Shown in pieces: positions 28,027 to 36,921 of a DNA stretch of 64,000 nucleotides. This DNA comes from Streptomyces sp. WZ.A104 (lineage in GTDB: Bacteria; Actinomycetota; Actinomycetes; Streptomycetales; Streptomycetaceae). The notes beneath the pieces are model-generated. The model did no database searches, was not told the origin of the DNA, and was given only the letters and a program-made list of their open reading frames with translations. The position numbers and the translations under genes are program-made. The stretch's first letter is position 1. Each line of letters begins with the position of its first letter. The stretch is from positions 62,001 to 126,000 of the forward strand of contig NZ_NWVL01000013.1 in assembly GCF_002382885.1 (NCBI RefSeq), written 5' to 3'.

Positions 28027-28503
28027 TCAGATGCCCGCGGACGCCATCTCGATGATGGAGCGGTAGTAGGCGGCGGTCGAGACCACGCACGCACGGTAGG
28101 TGCGGTTGTCCTTCACCACCAGGAAGTAGTCCCGCAGGTTCTTCCAGTACTGGACGAGATACCCGAGGCCCGGTACGAAGCCCGGCGGCCGGGGGACGAG
28201 GGCGAACGCCTCCGAGCACTGGAGGATGCGTTCGGTCGCCTGCGAGAGCACCCCGGCGACCTCGGCGTTCATGTTCCATCCGGCGGCCAGCTGCGGCGTC
28301 CAGATCGCGCCCGCGATCTCCCTCAGACGCTCCTGCTCCTCGGGCGTCGGATCGGCCTGGAGCCGGAACGCCTCGGCGGTCGTCGGCGCACCTGAGTGCC
28401 CGCTGCCGACGGCCAGGGCGGGCGCGGCCGCCCCGGCGGTGAGCAGCGCTCCGGACAGCACCAGCGCCAACGCCGGAATCGTCGTGGACCTGCGTCTTCT
28501 CAT
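28027..28503 (-). CDS. Secreted protein of unknown function
   Basis: I do not recognise a family. The 158-residue product has a clear Sec signal (MRRRRSTTIPALALVLSGAL ending ...APALAVG). The mature part of about 127 residues is mostly helical, with PEEQERLREIAGAIWTPQLA, LSQATERILQCSEAFALVPR and FVVKD-like segments. Two cysteines (in ILQCSE and YRACVVS) could form one disulfide. It has no membrane anchor or LPXTG-like motif. A GGAGGGG site precedes the ATG at 28503. It ends 46 bp from the iron-uptake ATPase, convergently, so it is a separate transcription unit. Confidence 0.75.
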   Translation of the reverse strand: MRRRRSTTIPALALVLSGALLTAGAAAPALAVGSGHSGAPTTAEAFRLQADPTPEEQERLREIAGAIWTPQLAAGWNMNAEVAGVLSQATERILQCSEAFALVPRPPGFVPGLGYLVQYWKNLRDYFLVVKDNRTYRACVVSTAAYYRSIIEMASAGI

Positions 28504-28707
28504 GATGGTTCCCCTCCCGGACGCCCGCCGTGCCGACGGGACCGCGCACGGTCGTTCCGCGCGAACCGACGCTGACATGAGGCCCGTTGCTCGTCAACGG
28601 CGCCTGTTCGGCCGTTCCCGCACCCGGCAGGCGTACTGAAGTGGCCCACCGCACCAGGTACTCATTGGCCCGGGAGCCCACACCAATCACTGCCTAGGCT
28701 GAGGCGC

Positions 28708-29343
28708 ATGAGCACGCACCGCCCCACCTCCGCCCCCGCCCGCACCTCCGTCGACTTCTACTTCGACCCGGCCTGCCCGTTCGCCTGGATCACCTCCCGC
28801 TGGATGCTGGAGGTGGAGCGGCAACGGGACATCGAGCTCCGCTTCCGCCCCATGAGCCTGTATCTGCACAACCAGGGAAATGAACTGCCCGACTGGTATC
28901 GCGAACTGGTCGACAGATCGATCGGCCCCGTCCGCGTCGCCGTCGCCGCGGCCGCGGCCCACGGCGACGGCATCCTGCGGGACCTCTACACCGCCCTCGG
29001 CACCCGCATCCACCGGCACAAGGAGGAGGACTTCGACGCGGTGATCGCCGCCGCCCTCGCCGAACTGGGCCTGCCCGCCGCCCTGGCGGAGGCCGCGCAT
29101 TCCACGGCGTACGACGAAGAGGTCGCCCGCTGCCATGACGCGGGCAAGGACCCGGAGCAGGAGGCGTACGTGGGCACGCCGACGATCCACGTCGACGGCA
29201 CGGTGTGGTTCGGCCCGGTCCTCAACGCGATCCCGCGCGGCGAGGAGGCGGCGGAGCTCTTCGACAGCTTCCGGGTGCTGGCCAACCACCACGGGTTCTT
29301 CGAGCTCAAGCGGGCGCGCTCGGGTGGGCTGTCCTACGACTGA
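28708..29343 (+). CDS. DsbA-fold oxidoreductase of the Rv2466c mycothiol-dependent family
   Basis: A 211-residue cytoplasmic thioredoxin-fold protein resembling Rv2466c of Mycobacterium, which uses mycothiol to reduce nitro compounds. Shared landmarks are VDFYFDPACPFAWITSRWML, AAAAHGDGILRDLYTALGTR, VGTPTIHVDGTVWFGPVL and the C-terminal GFFELKRARSG. The active site here is CPFA, so the resolving cysteine of the CPWC motif is missing and a monothiol mechanism with mycothiol is expected. It stands alone; the neighbours do not suggest a substrate. Confidence 0.85.
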   Translation: MSTHRPTSAPARTSVDFYFDPACPFAWITSRWMLEVERQRDIELRFRPMSLYLHNQGNELPDWYRELVDRSIGPVRVAVAAAAAHGDGILRDLYTALGTRIHRHKEEDFDAVIAAALAELGLPAALAEAAHSTAYDEEVARCHDAGKDPEQEAYVGTPTIHVDGTVWFGPVLNAIPRGEEAAELFDSFRVLANHHGFFELKRARSGGLSYD

Positions 29344-29484
29344 GCCGCTGGGAGGCGTCCCGTGCGCGAACGCGGTCGCCCGGCCCCGGCGTGCTGGAGC
29401 GGCGCTTCACCTGGTCGGTCGCGGCGGAAACCCTGGCGGGCGCGGCAGTTGGCTGTGCGGTCAGCGGGCTGGTCGTGTGTAGCG

Positions 29485-30249
29485 CTACGCCGACAACGAC
29501 GCCCCCACCGCCACCCGCGCCTCGTCGTACCGGTCCAGCAGCAGCCGCGCCAGCTCCGGCGCGGGGCCCAGCACGCCGGCCAGCACATCCGCCCCGGCCG
29601 CCTCGGCGCCCGCCGCGATGCGGTCGGGGAGGCGTCCTGGAGCGATGACGTAAGGGGCCACCGCCACCCGGCGGACCCCCTCGGCGCGCAGGTCCCGTAC
29701 CGCGTCCTCGGTACGGGAGAAGCCGCCGGCATGAACAGCGGAGGCGAACGCAGGCCGCACGGCGCACCAACCGGTGTGCCGCAGCTCCCGCGCGATTTCA
29801 GCGATCACTGCGATCGCCTCCGGGTCTGTGGATCCCGCCGAGGCCAGGACGAGCCCGGTCCGGGGGAGGTCGCCGGGACGGACCCCGGCCTCCCGCAGCC
29901 GCCGGGTCAGGGTGGCGTTGAGCAGCGGGGAGGGGCCGAGTACGTCCGCCTGGCGGATGTGCAGCCGCGGCAGCCGGGCCCGGGCCTCGCGCAGGACCGA
30001 GGGGATGTCGGTCTTGGCGTGGAACGCCCGGGTCAGGAGCAGGGGCAGGGCGGTCACCTCGTTGGCCCCCTCCGCGGCCAGGCGCTCCAGCACCCGGGGC
30101 ACGGAAGGAGCGTTGAACTCCAGGAATCCCGTCTCCACACGCAGCCCCGGCCGTTCGGCCCGCACCCGTTCGGTGAGCGCGTGCACGGTCGCGGCGTGCC
30201 GCGGGTCGCGGCTGCCGTGGGCGATGAGGAGAAGAACGGGGTGGGACAT
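29485..30249 (-). CDS. Sirohydrochlorin chelatase family protein (CbiX/SirB)
   Basis: A 254-residue class II chelatase inserting Fe2+ (or Co2+) into sirohydrochlorin, the last step to siroheme. The N-terminal motif LLLIAHGSRDPRHAATVHAL contains the metal-binding His, and LPLLLTRAFHAKTDIPSVL gives the second conserved His. A repeat of the fold follows, with APYVIAPGRLPDRI. It is the last gene of the sulfur operon, 8 nt after the permease, which fits iron insertion for sulfite reductase. The ATG at 30249 is chosen from the LLLIAHG start. Confidence 0.9.
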   Translation of the reverse strand: MSHPVLLLIAHGSRDPRHAATVHALTERVRAERPGLRVETGFLEFNAPSVPRVLERLAAEGANEVTALPLLLTRAFHAKTDIPSVLREARARLPRLHIRQADVLGPSPLLNATLTRRLREAGVRPGDLPRTGLVLASAGSTDPEAIAVIAEIARELRHTGWCAVRPAFASAVHAGGFSRTEDAVRDLRAEGVRRVAVAPYVIAPGRLPDRIAAGAEAAGADVLAGVLGPAPELARLLLDRYDEARVAVGASLSA

Positions 30250-30257
30250 GGCGTGAC

Positions 30258-31184
30258 TCAGTTCTTGACGAGGAGACCGCGGCTGCGCAGCACCCACCGC
30301 TCCAGCGGACTGAAGATCAGCAGGTCGATCGCGATGCCGACGAACAGGATGAGCAGGATGGAGAGGAAGATCCCGGGCATGTCGAAGTTGCTGCGACCGT
30401 TCTCCAGCAACTGGCCGAGTCCCAGGCCTAGGTCGGGCGAGGAGACGATGATCTCGGCGGCCATCAGCGAGCGCCAGGAGAAGGCCCAGCCCTGCTTGAG
30501 GCCCGCCAGATAGCCGGGCAGCGCGGCCGGGAGCACGATGTGCCAGGTCCCGCGGACGCCGGTCGCGCCCAGGGTGCGGCCCGCCCGCAGGAACAGCGGC
30601 GGCACCTGGTCCACGCCCGATACCAGCCCGTTGGCGATCGAGGGCACCGCGCCCAGCAGGATCACCGCGAACATCATCTGGTCGTTCAGCCCGAGCCAGA
30701 TCACCGCCGGGGCCACCCACGCCACCGACGGCAGCGACTGGAGCCCGGCCAGGATCGGCCCGATCGCCGCCCGGACCAGCTTCACCCGGGCGACCAGCAG
30801 CCCCAGCGGCGTACCGATGGCCACCGCGAGGAGGAAGCCGAGCAGACCACGAGAGACGCTGGTCCAGACGACCTCCAGGAGCGTCCCCTTGAGCCACATG
30901 TCCCTCGCGCTGTCCCACACCGCGGACGGCGGCGGCAGCTTGTGGACCTCGGTGAACTCGGCGCGGACCAGCAGCTCCCAGACGACGAGGACCAGGGCCA
31001 CCGCCACGACCGGCGGCAGCACCTTGTTCCGCAGTACCTCGCCGACGGGGGTGCGGCGGATCTGCACCGCGTCCAGGGCGTCGAGGCCCGCCTCCAGGCC
31101 CGCCAGGTCGTCGGGCCTCGCGTCGGCCAGGCCGTCCGGCCCGTCCGGCCGCTTCCGGCCGGACGTGATGTCAGTGCTGGCCAT
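30258..31184 (-). CDS. ABC transporter permease, NitT/TauT type (probable sulfonate uptake)
   Basis: A 308-residue membrane subunit of the SsuC/TauC family. It begins with a soluble stretch rich in Asp and Arg, then VVAVALVLVVWELLV as first helix, LPPPSAVWDSARDMW and the EAA-like loop LFLRAGRTLGATGVRGTWHI. GLKQGWAFSWRSLMAAEII is typical of the subfamily. It overlaps the ATPase gene by 14 bp. Placement inside a sulfate-assimilation operon suggests sulfonates or taurine, but no sulfonate monooxygenase gene is present, so sulfate or another sulfur source cannot be excluded. Confidence 0.88.
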   Translation of the reverse strand: MASTDITSGRKRPDGPDGLADARPDDLAGLEAGLDALDAVQIRRTPVGEVLRNKVLPPVVAVALVLVVWELLVRAEFTEVHKLPPPSAVWDSARDMWLKGTLLEVVWTSVSRGLLGFLLAVAIGTPLGLLVARVKLVRAAIGPILAGLQSLPSVAWVAPAVIWLGLNDQMMFAVILLGAVPSIANGLVSGVDQVPPLFLRAGRTLGATGVRGTWHIVLPAALPGYLAGLKQGWAFSWRSLMAAEIIVSSPDLGLGLGQLLENGRSNFDMPGIFLSILLILFVGIAIDLLIFSPLERWVLRSRGLLVKN

Positions 31185-31962
31185 GTCGGCGGATCTCCCC
31201 ACGCAGTTGTTCGGTGATCTCGACGGACAGCTCCGCCACCGCCTTGTCCTCGATGCGGCGCGGCTGCTCGATGTCGACCGTCCACTCCCGGGCGACCCGG
31301 CCCGGCCTCGACGACAGCAGCACGACGCGCTGCGCGAGCCGTACCGCCTCACGCACGTTGTGCGTGACGAAGAGGACCGAGGCGTTCGTCTCCCGCCAGA
31401 TCCGAGTCAGCTCGTCGTGCAGCACATCGCGGGTGATCGCGTCCAGCGCCGCGAACGGCTCGTCCATCAGCAGCAGTTGGCTGTCCTGGGCGAGCGCGCG
31501 GGCCATCGCCACCCGCTGCCGCATACCGCCCGAGAGCTCGTGCACCCGCTTGCCGTACGCGCCGCCGAGGCGGACGAGTCCGAGCAGCCGCTCGGCCTCG
31601 CCGCGGCGCTCCGACTTGGGTACCCCGCGCAGCCGCAGGGCCAGTTCGATGTTCTTGCCCGCGGTCAGCCACGGGAAGAGGGCGTGCTCCTGGAACATCA
31701 GGGCAGGTCGCCCGCCGGGGGTCTCGATGGACCCCGCGGACGGGCGGTCGAGTCCGGCCACCAGATTGAGCAGCGTCGACTTTCCGCACCCGGATGCCCC
31801 CAGGAGGGTGACGAACTCACCCGGAGCGACATCGAGGTTGATGTCGTCCAGGACGAGCTGCTGCCCAGTGGGCCCGGCGAAGGACTTCGAGACGTGTGTG
31901 AGACGGGCGGCGTGCTCGACCGCCGTACGGTCCTCGGCCTTGGTGAGGGTGCTGGTCGCCAT
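31171..31962 (-). CDS. ABC transporter ATP-binding protein, SsuB/TauB type
   Basis: A 263-residue ATPase with Walker A LLGASGCGKSTLLNLVAG, signature HELSGGMRQRVAMARAL, Walker B LLLMDEPFAALD and the H-loop VLFVTHNVREAVRL. MFQEHALFPWLTAGKNIELAL is the TauB/SsuB-like Q-loop. The start ATG at 31962 has a full GGAGGTGA site. It lies 41 bp after the binding-protein gene and overlaps the permease gene. It energises import by the adjacent NitT/TauT-type system. Confidence 0.92.
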   Translation of the reverse strand: MATSTLTKAEDRTAVEHAARLTHVSKSFAGPTGQQLVLDDINLDVAPGEFVTLLGASGCGKSTLLNLVAGLDRPSAGSIETPGGRPALMFQEHALFPWLTAGKNIELALRLRGVPKSERRGEAERLLGLVRLGGAYGKRVHELSGGMRQRVAMARALAQDSQLLLMDEPFAALDAITRDVLHDELTRIWRETNASVLFVTHNVREAVRLAQRVVLLSSRPGRVAREWTVDIEQPRRIEDKAVAELSVEITEQLRGEIRRHGQH

Positions 31963-32003
31963 GGTCGTCACCTCCTGGGATTCCTGGGTCCTGTACGGGT
32001 TGG

Positions 32004-33116
32004 CTACTTGACGCCGAGACCGGCGTCGGCGACCTCGGGCCGGCCCTCGGCCTTGAGGAGCTTGTTCAGCGGGCCCAGGTCGTAGATGCCCGACAGCTTC
32101 GGGTCCTCCAGCAGACCTGCCCGCACCGAGTGCCCCGCCTGCGTCCTGAGCGTGGTGGCCAGCGGGTCGCTGGTGAACTCGATGGACTCCCACGCCGGAT
32201 CGAGGATCCCGGTGGGCAGCGGTTTGCCGCTCAGCCTCTCCAGCGCCTTGTTCGCGGACGCCTTGGCCTCTTCGGGGTTGTCGTCGATCCACTTGTTGGT
32301 GGACATCGACCCCTTGATCACGGCCTCGACGACGTCGGGGTGCCTGTCGAGGAACTTCTGCGACACGACGATGTGCGTGATCACGAACCTCTTGTCCGGC
32401 CACAGGTCCCTCTCGTCGAGAAGCACCTTCGCGCCCTCGGAGACCAGCTTCGACGCGGTCGGCTCGGGGACCCAAGCGCCGTCCAGAGAACCGGCCCTGT
32501 AGGCGTCGGGCGTCACCTTGTTGTCCGAGCGGACCACGGAGAGATCGCCCCCGCCGCTCTGCGGGTCGACCTTCCAGCCCTTCTCGGCGATCCAGTTGAG
32601 GAAGGCCACGTCCTGGGTGTTGCCGATCTGCGGGGTCGCGATCCGCTTGCCCCTCAGGTCGTCCACGGTCTTGATCTTCTCCGGGTCGACCACCAGCTTC
32701 ACCCCGCCGGAGGCCGAACCGGCCACGATCCGCAGCCCCTTGCCCTGGGTCTTGACGTAGGCGTTGATGGCGGGGGAGGGGCCGATGAAGCCGATGTCGA
32801 TGGACCCGGCGTTGAGCGCCTCGATCTCGGAGGGGCCGGCGTTGAAGGCCGTCGACTCGACCTCGGTGCCGCCCAGCTCCTTCTGGATGGTGCCTTCCTG
32901 GATACCGACCAGGGCGGTGGCGTGCGTGATGTTCGGAAGGTAGCCGACCCTCACGGTGTCCGCGGAGAGCTTCCTGCCACCGGAGGAGACGTTCGCCCTC
33001 GCGTCGTCGGCCTGGGCCTGGGAGCCGTAGCCGCAGGCGGTGGCGGCCAGGGCGAGCAGGGGCAGGGCGGCGACGGCGACCAGGCCGCGGCGAACGCTGG
33101 AACGTGGGGCAGACAC
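32004..33116 (-). CDS. Substrate-binding lipoprotein, SsuA/TauA type
   Basis: A 370-residue receptor with signal peptide and probable lipobox (LLALAATAC). The mature domain shows VRVGYLPNITHATALVGIQE, FNAGPSEIEALNAGSIDIGF and GPSPAINAYVKTQGKGLRIV, typical of the NitT/TauT family. It would capture an organosulfur compound such as a sulfonate, given the operon. GTG at 33116 is preferred to 33149 because AAGGAGAGGAAC precedes it and the signal peptide starts at once. The gap to cysN contains a short coupled ORF. Confidence 0.88.
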   Translation of the reverse strand: MSAPRSSVRRGLVAVAALPLLALAATACGYGSQAQADDARANVSSGGRKLSADTVRVGYLPNITHATALVGIQEGTIQKELGGTEVESTAFNAGPSEIEALNAGSIDIGFIGPSPAINAYVKTQGKGLRIVAGSASGGVKLVVDPEKIKTVDDLRGKRIATPQIGNTQDVAFLNWIAEKGWKVDPQSGGGDLSVVRSDNKVTPDAYRAGSLDGAWVPEPTASKLVSEGAKVLLDERDLWPDKRFVITHIVVSQKFLDRHPDVVEAVIKGSMSTNKWIDDNPEEAKASANKALERLSGKPLPTGILDPAWESIEFTSDPLATTLRTQAGHSVRAGLLEDPKLSGIYDLGPLNKLLKAEGRPEVADAGLGVK

Positions 33117-33260
33117 GGAAGGTGTTCCTCTCCTTGGCCCGGTGCTCACGTCCCGCTGGTGCTCAGGGGGGCGCGGCCGGGAGATCGGCAGGTCTTCGGC
33201 GGTAGGGACGCTGCGGGTGCGGGTGGTACGGGTGGGCGCGCAAGCGGTGCGCGTACGTCA

Positions 33261-33359
33261 TCACGCACATCGCCCGACCCCGCCCTGGCCACTGCCGAGG
33301 GCGCCGCTGCCCACGCGGCCGCCCTCCTTCGCGAAGGTGGAGAAGAAGTCGCCGGCCAT
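33261..33359 (-). CDS. Possible 32-aa ORF coupled to cysN
   Basis: Immediately at the cysN stop (TGATG) an ATG opens 32 codons beginning MAGDFFSTFAKEGGRV and ending in a Gly-rich tail, then TGA. The start-stop overlap is the same kind used along this operon, which argues for translation, but the sequence has no recognised family and the tail looks low-complexity. It may be a vestige of a lost gene. Confidence 0.3.
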   Translation of the reverse strand: MAGDFFSTFAKEGGRVGSGALGSGQGGVGRCA

Positions 33360-34702
33360 CAGAAGTCCCACTCGGCGTCGTCGGCCGCGCTGCCGCCTGC
33401 TTCGGCCACCGCGGCGAAGGACGCCCCGGCCATGCCGGCGCTGAGCGTCGTGCCGTCCGCCGGGTCGATGAGCAGGAAGGAGCCGGTGCGCCGGGAGTCC
33501 GCGTAGGCGTCGAGGGCGAGCGGCTCGGCGGTCCGTACGATGACCCGGCCGATGTCGTTGGCGACCAGCTGCCCGGGGGCCGGGTGCTGGGAGAGGTCGT
33601 CCAGGGTGAGCCGGGAGGGGATGTCCTTGACGATCGCCTTGACCGTACGGGTGGTGTGCTTGAGCAGTACCCGCTGGCCCACCGAGAGTGGCTGGTCGGC
33701 CACGTGGCAGACGGTCGCCTCGACGTCCTGGGTGACCGGCGGCGCGTCGACGGCGGGGGCGATCAGGTCGCCGCGCGAGATGTCGATGTCGTCGGCCAGC
33801 CGGAGCGTCACCGACTGCGGCGCCCAGGCGATGTCCACGCTTTCGCCGAGCGCGTCGATGCCCGTGATCGTCGTGGTGCGCCCCGAGGGGAGTACGGAGA
33901 CGGACTCGCCTACGCGGAAGGCCCCGGCGGCGATCTGACCGGCGTATCCCCGGTAGTCGGGGTGTTCGGCGTTCTGCGGGCGGATCACGTACTGCACGGG
34001 GAAGCGCGCGTGGCAGGCGGTCAGGTCGTGGCTGACCGGGACCGTCTCCAGGTGCTCCAGGACGGTCGGCCCGCCGTACCAGTCCATGTGCGCGGACGGC
34101 TCCACCACGTTGTCCCCGGCCAGCGCCGAGATCGGGATCGCGGTGATCTCCGGGACGCCGAGGGATGCGGCGTACGCGGTGAACTCCTCGGCGATCGCGG
34201 CGAACACGGGCTCCGCGTAGTCGACCAGGTCCATCTTGTTGACGGCGAGCACCACGTGCGGGACGCGCAGCAGGGCTGCGACGGCGGCGTGGCGGCGGGT
34301 CTGCTCGACGACCCCGTTGCGGGCGTCGACCAGGACCACGGCCAGCTCGGCGGTGGAGGCGCCCGTCACCATGTTGCGGGTGTACTGCACATGGCCCGGG
34401 GTGTCGGCGAGGATGAACCGGCGGCGGGCGGTGGCGAAGTAGCGATAGGCGACATCGATGGTGATGCCCTGCTCGCGCTCGGCCCGCAGCCCGTCGGTCA
34501 GCAGCGCCAGGTCCGGCGCATCCTGGCCGCGGCTCAGCGAGGCCTGCTCGACGGCCTCCAGCTGGTCGGTGAGGACCGACTTGGAGTCGTGCAGGAGGCG
34601 TCCCACGAGGGTGGACTTGCCGTCGTCGACCGACCCGGCGGTGGCGAACCGCAGAAGGGTGGTGGCCGACAACTGCTCGGCCGACAGGATGGGTGTGGTC
34701 AT
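33359..34702 (-). CDS. cysN: Sulfate adenylyltransferase subunit 1 (GTPase)
   Basis: CysN is the GTPase that drives APS synthesis by CysD. The 447-residue protein has the P-loop GSVDDGKST (near residues 24-31), the switch motifs GITIDVAYRYF and DTPGHVQYTRNMVTGAS, and NKMDLVDY. C-terminal beta-barrel domains follow as in EF-Tu. It is not fused to APS kinase, unlike CysNC of some bacteria; CysC is separate here. The ATG lies 1 nt after the cysD stop, so the two subunits are co-translated. Confidence 0.96.
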   Translation of the reverse strand: MTTPILSAEQLSATTLLRFATAGSVDDGKSTLVGRLLHDSKSVLTDQLEAVEQASLSRGQDAPDLALLTDGLRAEREQGITIDVAYRYFATARRRFILADTPGHVQYTRNMVTGASTAELAVVLVDARNGVVEQTRRHAAVAALLRVPHVVLAVNKMDLVDYAEPVFAAIAEEFTAYAASLGVPEITAIPISALAGDNVVEPSAHMDWYGGPTVLEHLETVPVSHDLTACHARFPVQYVIRPQNAEHPDYRGYAGQIAAGAFRVGESVSVLPSGRTTTITGIDALGESVDIAWAPQSVTLRLADDIDISRGDLIAPAVDAPPVTQDVEATVCHVADQPLSVGQRVLLKHTTRTVKAIVKDIPSRLTLDDLSQHPAPGQLVANDIGRVIVRTAEPLALDAYADSRRTGSFLLIDPADGTTLSAGMAGASFAAVAEAGGSAADDAEWDF

Positions 34703-34703
34703 C

Positions 34704-35639
34704 TTAGAAGTACCCCTCGCGCTTGCGGTCTTCCATCGCAGCTTCGGACATCTTGTCGTCGGCGCGGGTCGCGCCCCGCTCGGTGAGCCGGGAGGCGGCG
34801 ATCTCGGTGATCACGGCGTCCAGCGTGGTGGCGTCGGAGTCGACGGCACCGGTGCAGGACATGTCGCCGACCGTGCGGTAGCGCACCAGACGGGTCTCGG
34901 TGACCTCGTGGTCCTTGGGCCCGCCCCAGCCACCGGCCGTCAGCCACATGCCGTTGCGGTTGAACACCTCGCGCTCGTGGGCGAAGTAGATCTCCGGCAG
35001 CTCGATGCCCTCGCGCTCGATGTACTGCCAGACGTCCAGCTCGGTCCAGTTGGAGATCGGGAAGACCCGGACGTGCTCACCGGGGGCGTGCCGCCCGTTG
35101 TACAGCTGCCACAGCTCGGGGCGCTGGCGGCGCGGGTCCCACTGCGAGAACTCGTCCCGCAGCGAGAACACCCGCTCCTTGGCGCGAGCCTTCTCCTCGT
35201 CGCGCCGCCCGCCGCCGAACACCGCGTCGAAGCGGTGCTGTTGGATCGCCTCCGTGAGCGGAACGGTCTGGAGCGGGTTGCGGGTGCCGTCGGGGCGCTC
35301 GCGGAGCTTCCCGGCGTCGATGTACTCCTGCACGGAGGCGACGTGCAGCCGCAGCCCGTGCTTCTTCACCGTACGGTCGCGGTAGTCCAGGACCTCGGGG
35401 AAGTTGTGCCCGGTGTCCACGTGCAGCAGCGTGAACGGCACCGGCGCGGGCGCGAACGCCTTCAGCGCCAGGTGCAGCATCACGATGGAGTCCTTGCCGC
35501 CGGAGAACAGGATCACCGGCCGCTCGAACTCTCCCGCCACCTCACGGAAGATGTGGACCGCCTCGGACTCCAGCGAGTCCAGGTGGCTGAGCGCGTACGG
35601 ATGGACGGTGCCCTCCGGCACGGTGGTGACGGCACTCAC
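34704..35639 (-). CDS. cysD: Sulfate adenylyltransferase subunit 2
   Basis: CysD makes adenosine 5'-phosphosulfate from ATP and sulfate. It is a 311-residue PP-loop ATPase with LFSGGKDSIVMLHLALKAF (near 45-63), HVDTGHNFPEVLDYRD and FPISNWTELDVWQYIE, all diagnostic. The C-terminus ends AAMEDRKREGYF as in other CysD proteins. The GTG at 35639 forms a GTGA overlap with the cysC stop; the longer in-frame extension upstream reads through cysC in another frame and is rejected. Confidence 0.96.
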   Translation of the reverse strand: MSAVTTVPEGTVHPYALSHLDSLESEAVHIFREVAGEFERPVILFSGGKDSIVMLHLALKAFAPAPVPFTLLHVDTGHNFPEVLDYRDRTVKKHGLRLHVASVQEYIDAGKLRERPDGTRNPLQTVPLTEAIQQHRFDAVFGGGRRDEEKARAKERVFSLRDEFSQWDPRRQRPELWQLYNGRHAPGEHVRVFPISNWTELDVWQYIEREGIELPEIYFAHEREVFNRNGMWLTAGGWGGPKDHEVTETRLVRYRTVGDMSCTGAVDSDATTLDAVITEIAASRLTERGATRADDKMSEAAMEDRKREGYF

Positions 35640-36181
35640 GCCAGGCCCCTCTCGGTGAGCAGCGCGTGGAGCGCCGCCGCTGACTCCTGCACGGTCTGCT
35701 GGTGCGACTCGATCCGCAGGTCGGGCGATTCCGGGGCCTCGTAGGGGTCGTCGACCCCGGTGAGCCCGCTGATCTCGCCCGCGGCCTGCTTGGCGTACAG
35801 CCCCTTCACATCGCGTACGGAGCACACCTCGACGGGTGTCGCGACGTGTACCTCCAGGTAGGTGGTGGACTCGGCGGCGTGCCGCTTGCGGACCGCCTCG
35901 CGGCTGTCGGCGAACGGGGCGATGACGGGGACCAGCACCTTCACGCCGTTGGCGGCGAGCAGCTCGGCGACGAAGCCGATCCGGGCCACGTTGGTGTGCC
36001 GGTCCTCGCGGGAGAAGCCGAGGCCCGCGGAGAGGAACTCCCGGATCTCGTCGCCGTCGAGCACCTCCACCTTGTGGCCCTCGGTCCGCAGCCGGCCCGC
36101 CAGCTCGTACGCGATGGTGGTCTTGCCCGCGCTCGGCAGACCGGTGAGCCAGATCGTGGCTCCCGTCTCCGTCACGCTCAT
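35636..36181 (-). CDS. cysC: Adenylylsulfate kinase
   Basis: CysC phosphorylates APS to PAPS. The 181-residue protein has a P-loop (WLTGLPSAGKTTIAYELAGR), then LDGDEIREFLSAGLGFSRED and the APS-binding FADSREAVRKRH. ATG at 36181 follows AGGAGAG by about 5 nt. An alternative ATG at 36205 sits on the cysH stop codon (TGATG) but has no ribosome site. Because CysH here carries iron-sulfur-type cysteines and probably uses APS directly, PAPS may mainly serve sulfotransferases. Confidence 0.95.
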   Translation of the reverse strand: MSVTETGATIWLTGLPSAGKTTIAYELAGRLRTEGHKVEVLDGDEIREFLSAGLGFSREDRHTNVARIGFVAELLAANGVKVLVPVIAPFADSREAVRKRHAAESTTYLEVHVATPVEVCSVRDVKGLYAKQAAGEISGLTGVDDPYEAPESPDLRIESHQQTVQESAAALHALLTERGLA

Positions 36182-36204
36182 CGAACTCTCCTGATCAGTC
36201 GTCA

Positions 36205-36921
36205 TCAGCCGTGCAGCCCGCATTCGGTCTTGCCCCGGCCGGCCCAGCGGCCGGCCCGTGCGTCCTCGCCCTCCAGCACCCGGCGGGTGCAGGGCGCGCA
36301 GCCGACGGAGGCGTAACCGTCCATCAGCAGCGGGTTGGTGAGCACCCCGTGCTCGGCGACGTAGGCGTCCACGTCGTCCTGGGTCCAGCGGGCGATGGGG
36401 GAGACCTTCACCTTGCGGCGCTTGGCGTCCCAGCCCACGACCGGGGTGTTCGCCCGGGTCGGGGACTCGTCGCGCCGCAGCCCCGTCGCCCACGCCGCGT
36501 ACGCGGTGAGGCCGTCCTCCAACGGCTTGACCTTGCGCAGCGCGCAGCACAGGTCCGGGTCGCGGTCGTGCAGCTTCTCGCCGTGCTCCGCGTCCTGCTC
36601 GGCGACCGTCTGCCGCGGGGTGATCGTGATGACGTTGACGTCCATCACCGCGTCCACCGCGTCCCGGGTCCCGATGGTCTCCGGGAAGTGGTAGCCGGTG
36701 TCCAGGAAGACCACGTCCACGCCCGGCAGCACCCGGGAGGCCAGGTGCGCGACCACGGCGTCCTCCATCGAGGAGGTGACGCAGAAGCGCGGCCCGAAGG
36801 CGTCGGTCGCCCACTTCAGGATCTCGGTCGCGGAGGCGTCCTCCAGCTCCCGTCCGGCCTGCTCGGCCAGCTCCTGGAGCTCCCGGTCGGTGAGCTCTCC
36901 ACTCAGCAGAGTGTCCGTCAT
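36205..36921 (-). CDS. cysH: Adenylylsulfate (APS) reductase, [4Fe-4S] type
   Basis: CysH reduces activated sulfate to sulfite with thioredoxin. The 238-residue protein has the FCVTSSMEDAVVAHLA PP-like motif and LDTGYHFPET. Cysteine pairs C125-C126 (DLCCALRK) and C208/C211 (GCAPCTRR) are the cluster ligands that mark APS-specific enzymes. The catalytic cysteine is in the C-terminal KTECGLHG (C234). The ATG overlaps the zinc-ribbon stop by 4 bp (ATGA). It sits second after sulfite reductase in the operon. Confidence 0.95.
   Translation of the reverse strand: MTDTLLSGELTDRELQELAEQAGRELEDASATEILKWATDAFGPRFCVTSSMEDAVVAHLASRVLPGVDVVFLDTGYHFPETIGTRDAVDAVMDVNVITITPRQTVAEQDAEHGEKLHDRDPDLCCALRKVKPLEDGLTAYAAWATGLRRDESPTRANTPVVGWDAKRRKVKVSPIARWTQDDVDAYVAEHGVLTNPLLMDGYASVGCAPCTRRVLEGEDARAGRWAGRGKTECGLHG

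Noticed and set aside
29344..29484. Gap between the Rv2466c-like gene and the chelatase, with a membrane-like frame (TWSVAAETLAGAAVGCAVSG)
   Set aside because: Too short, lacks a start and ribosome site, and no family is recognisable.
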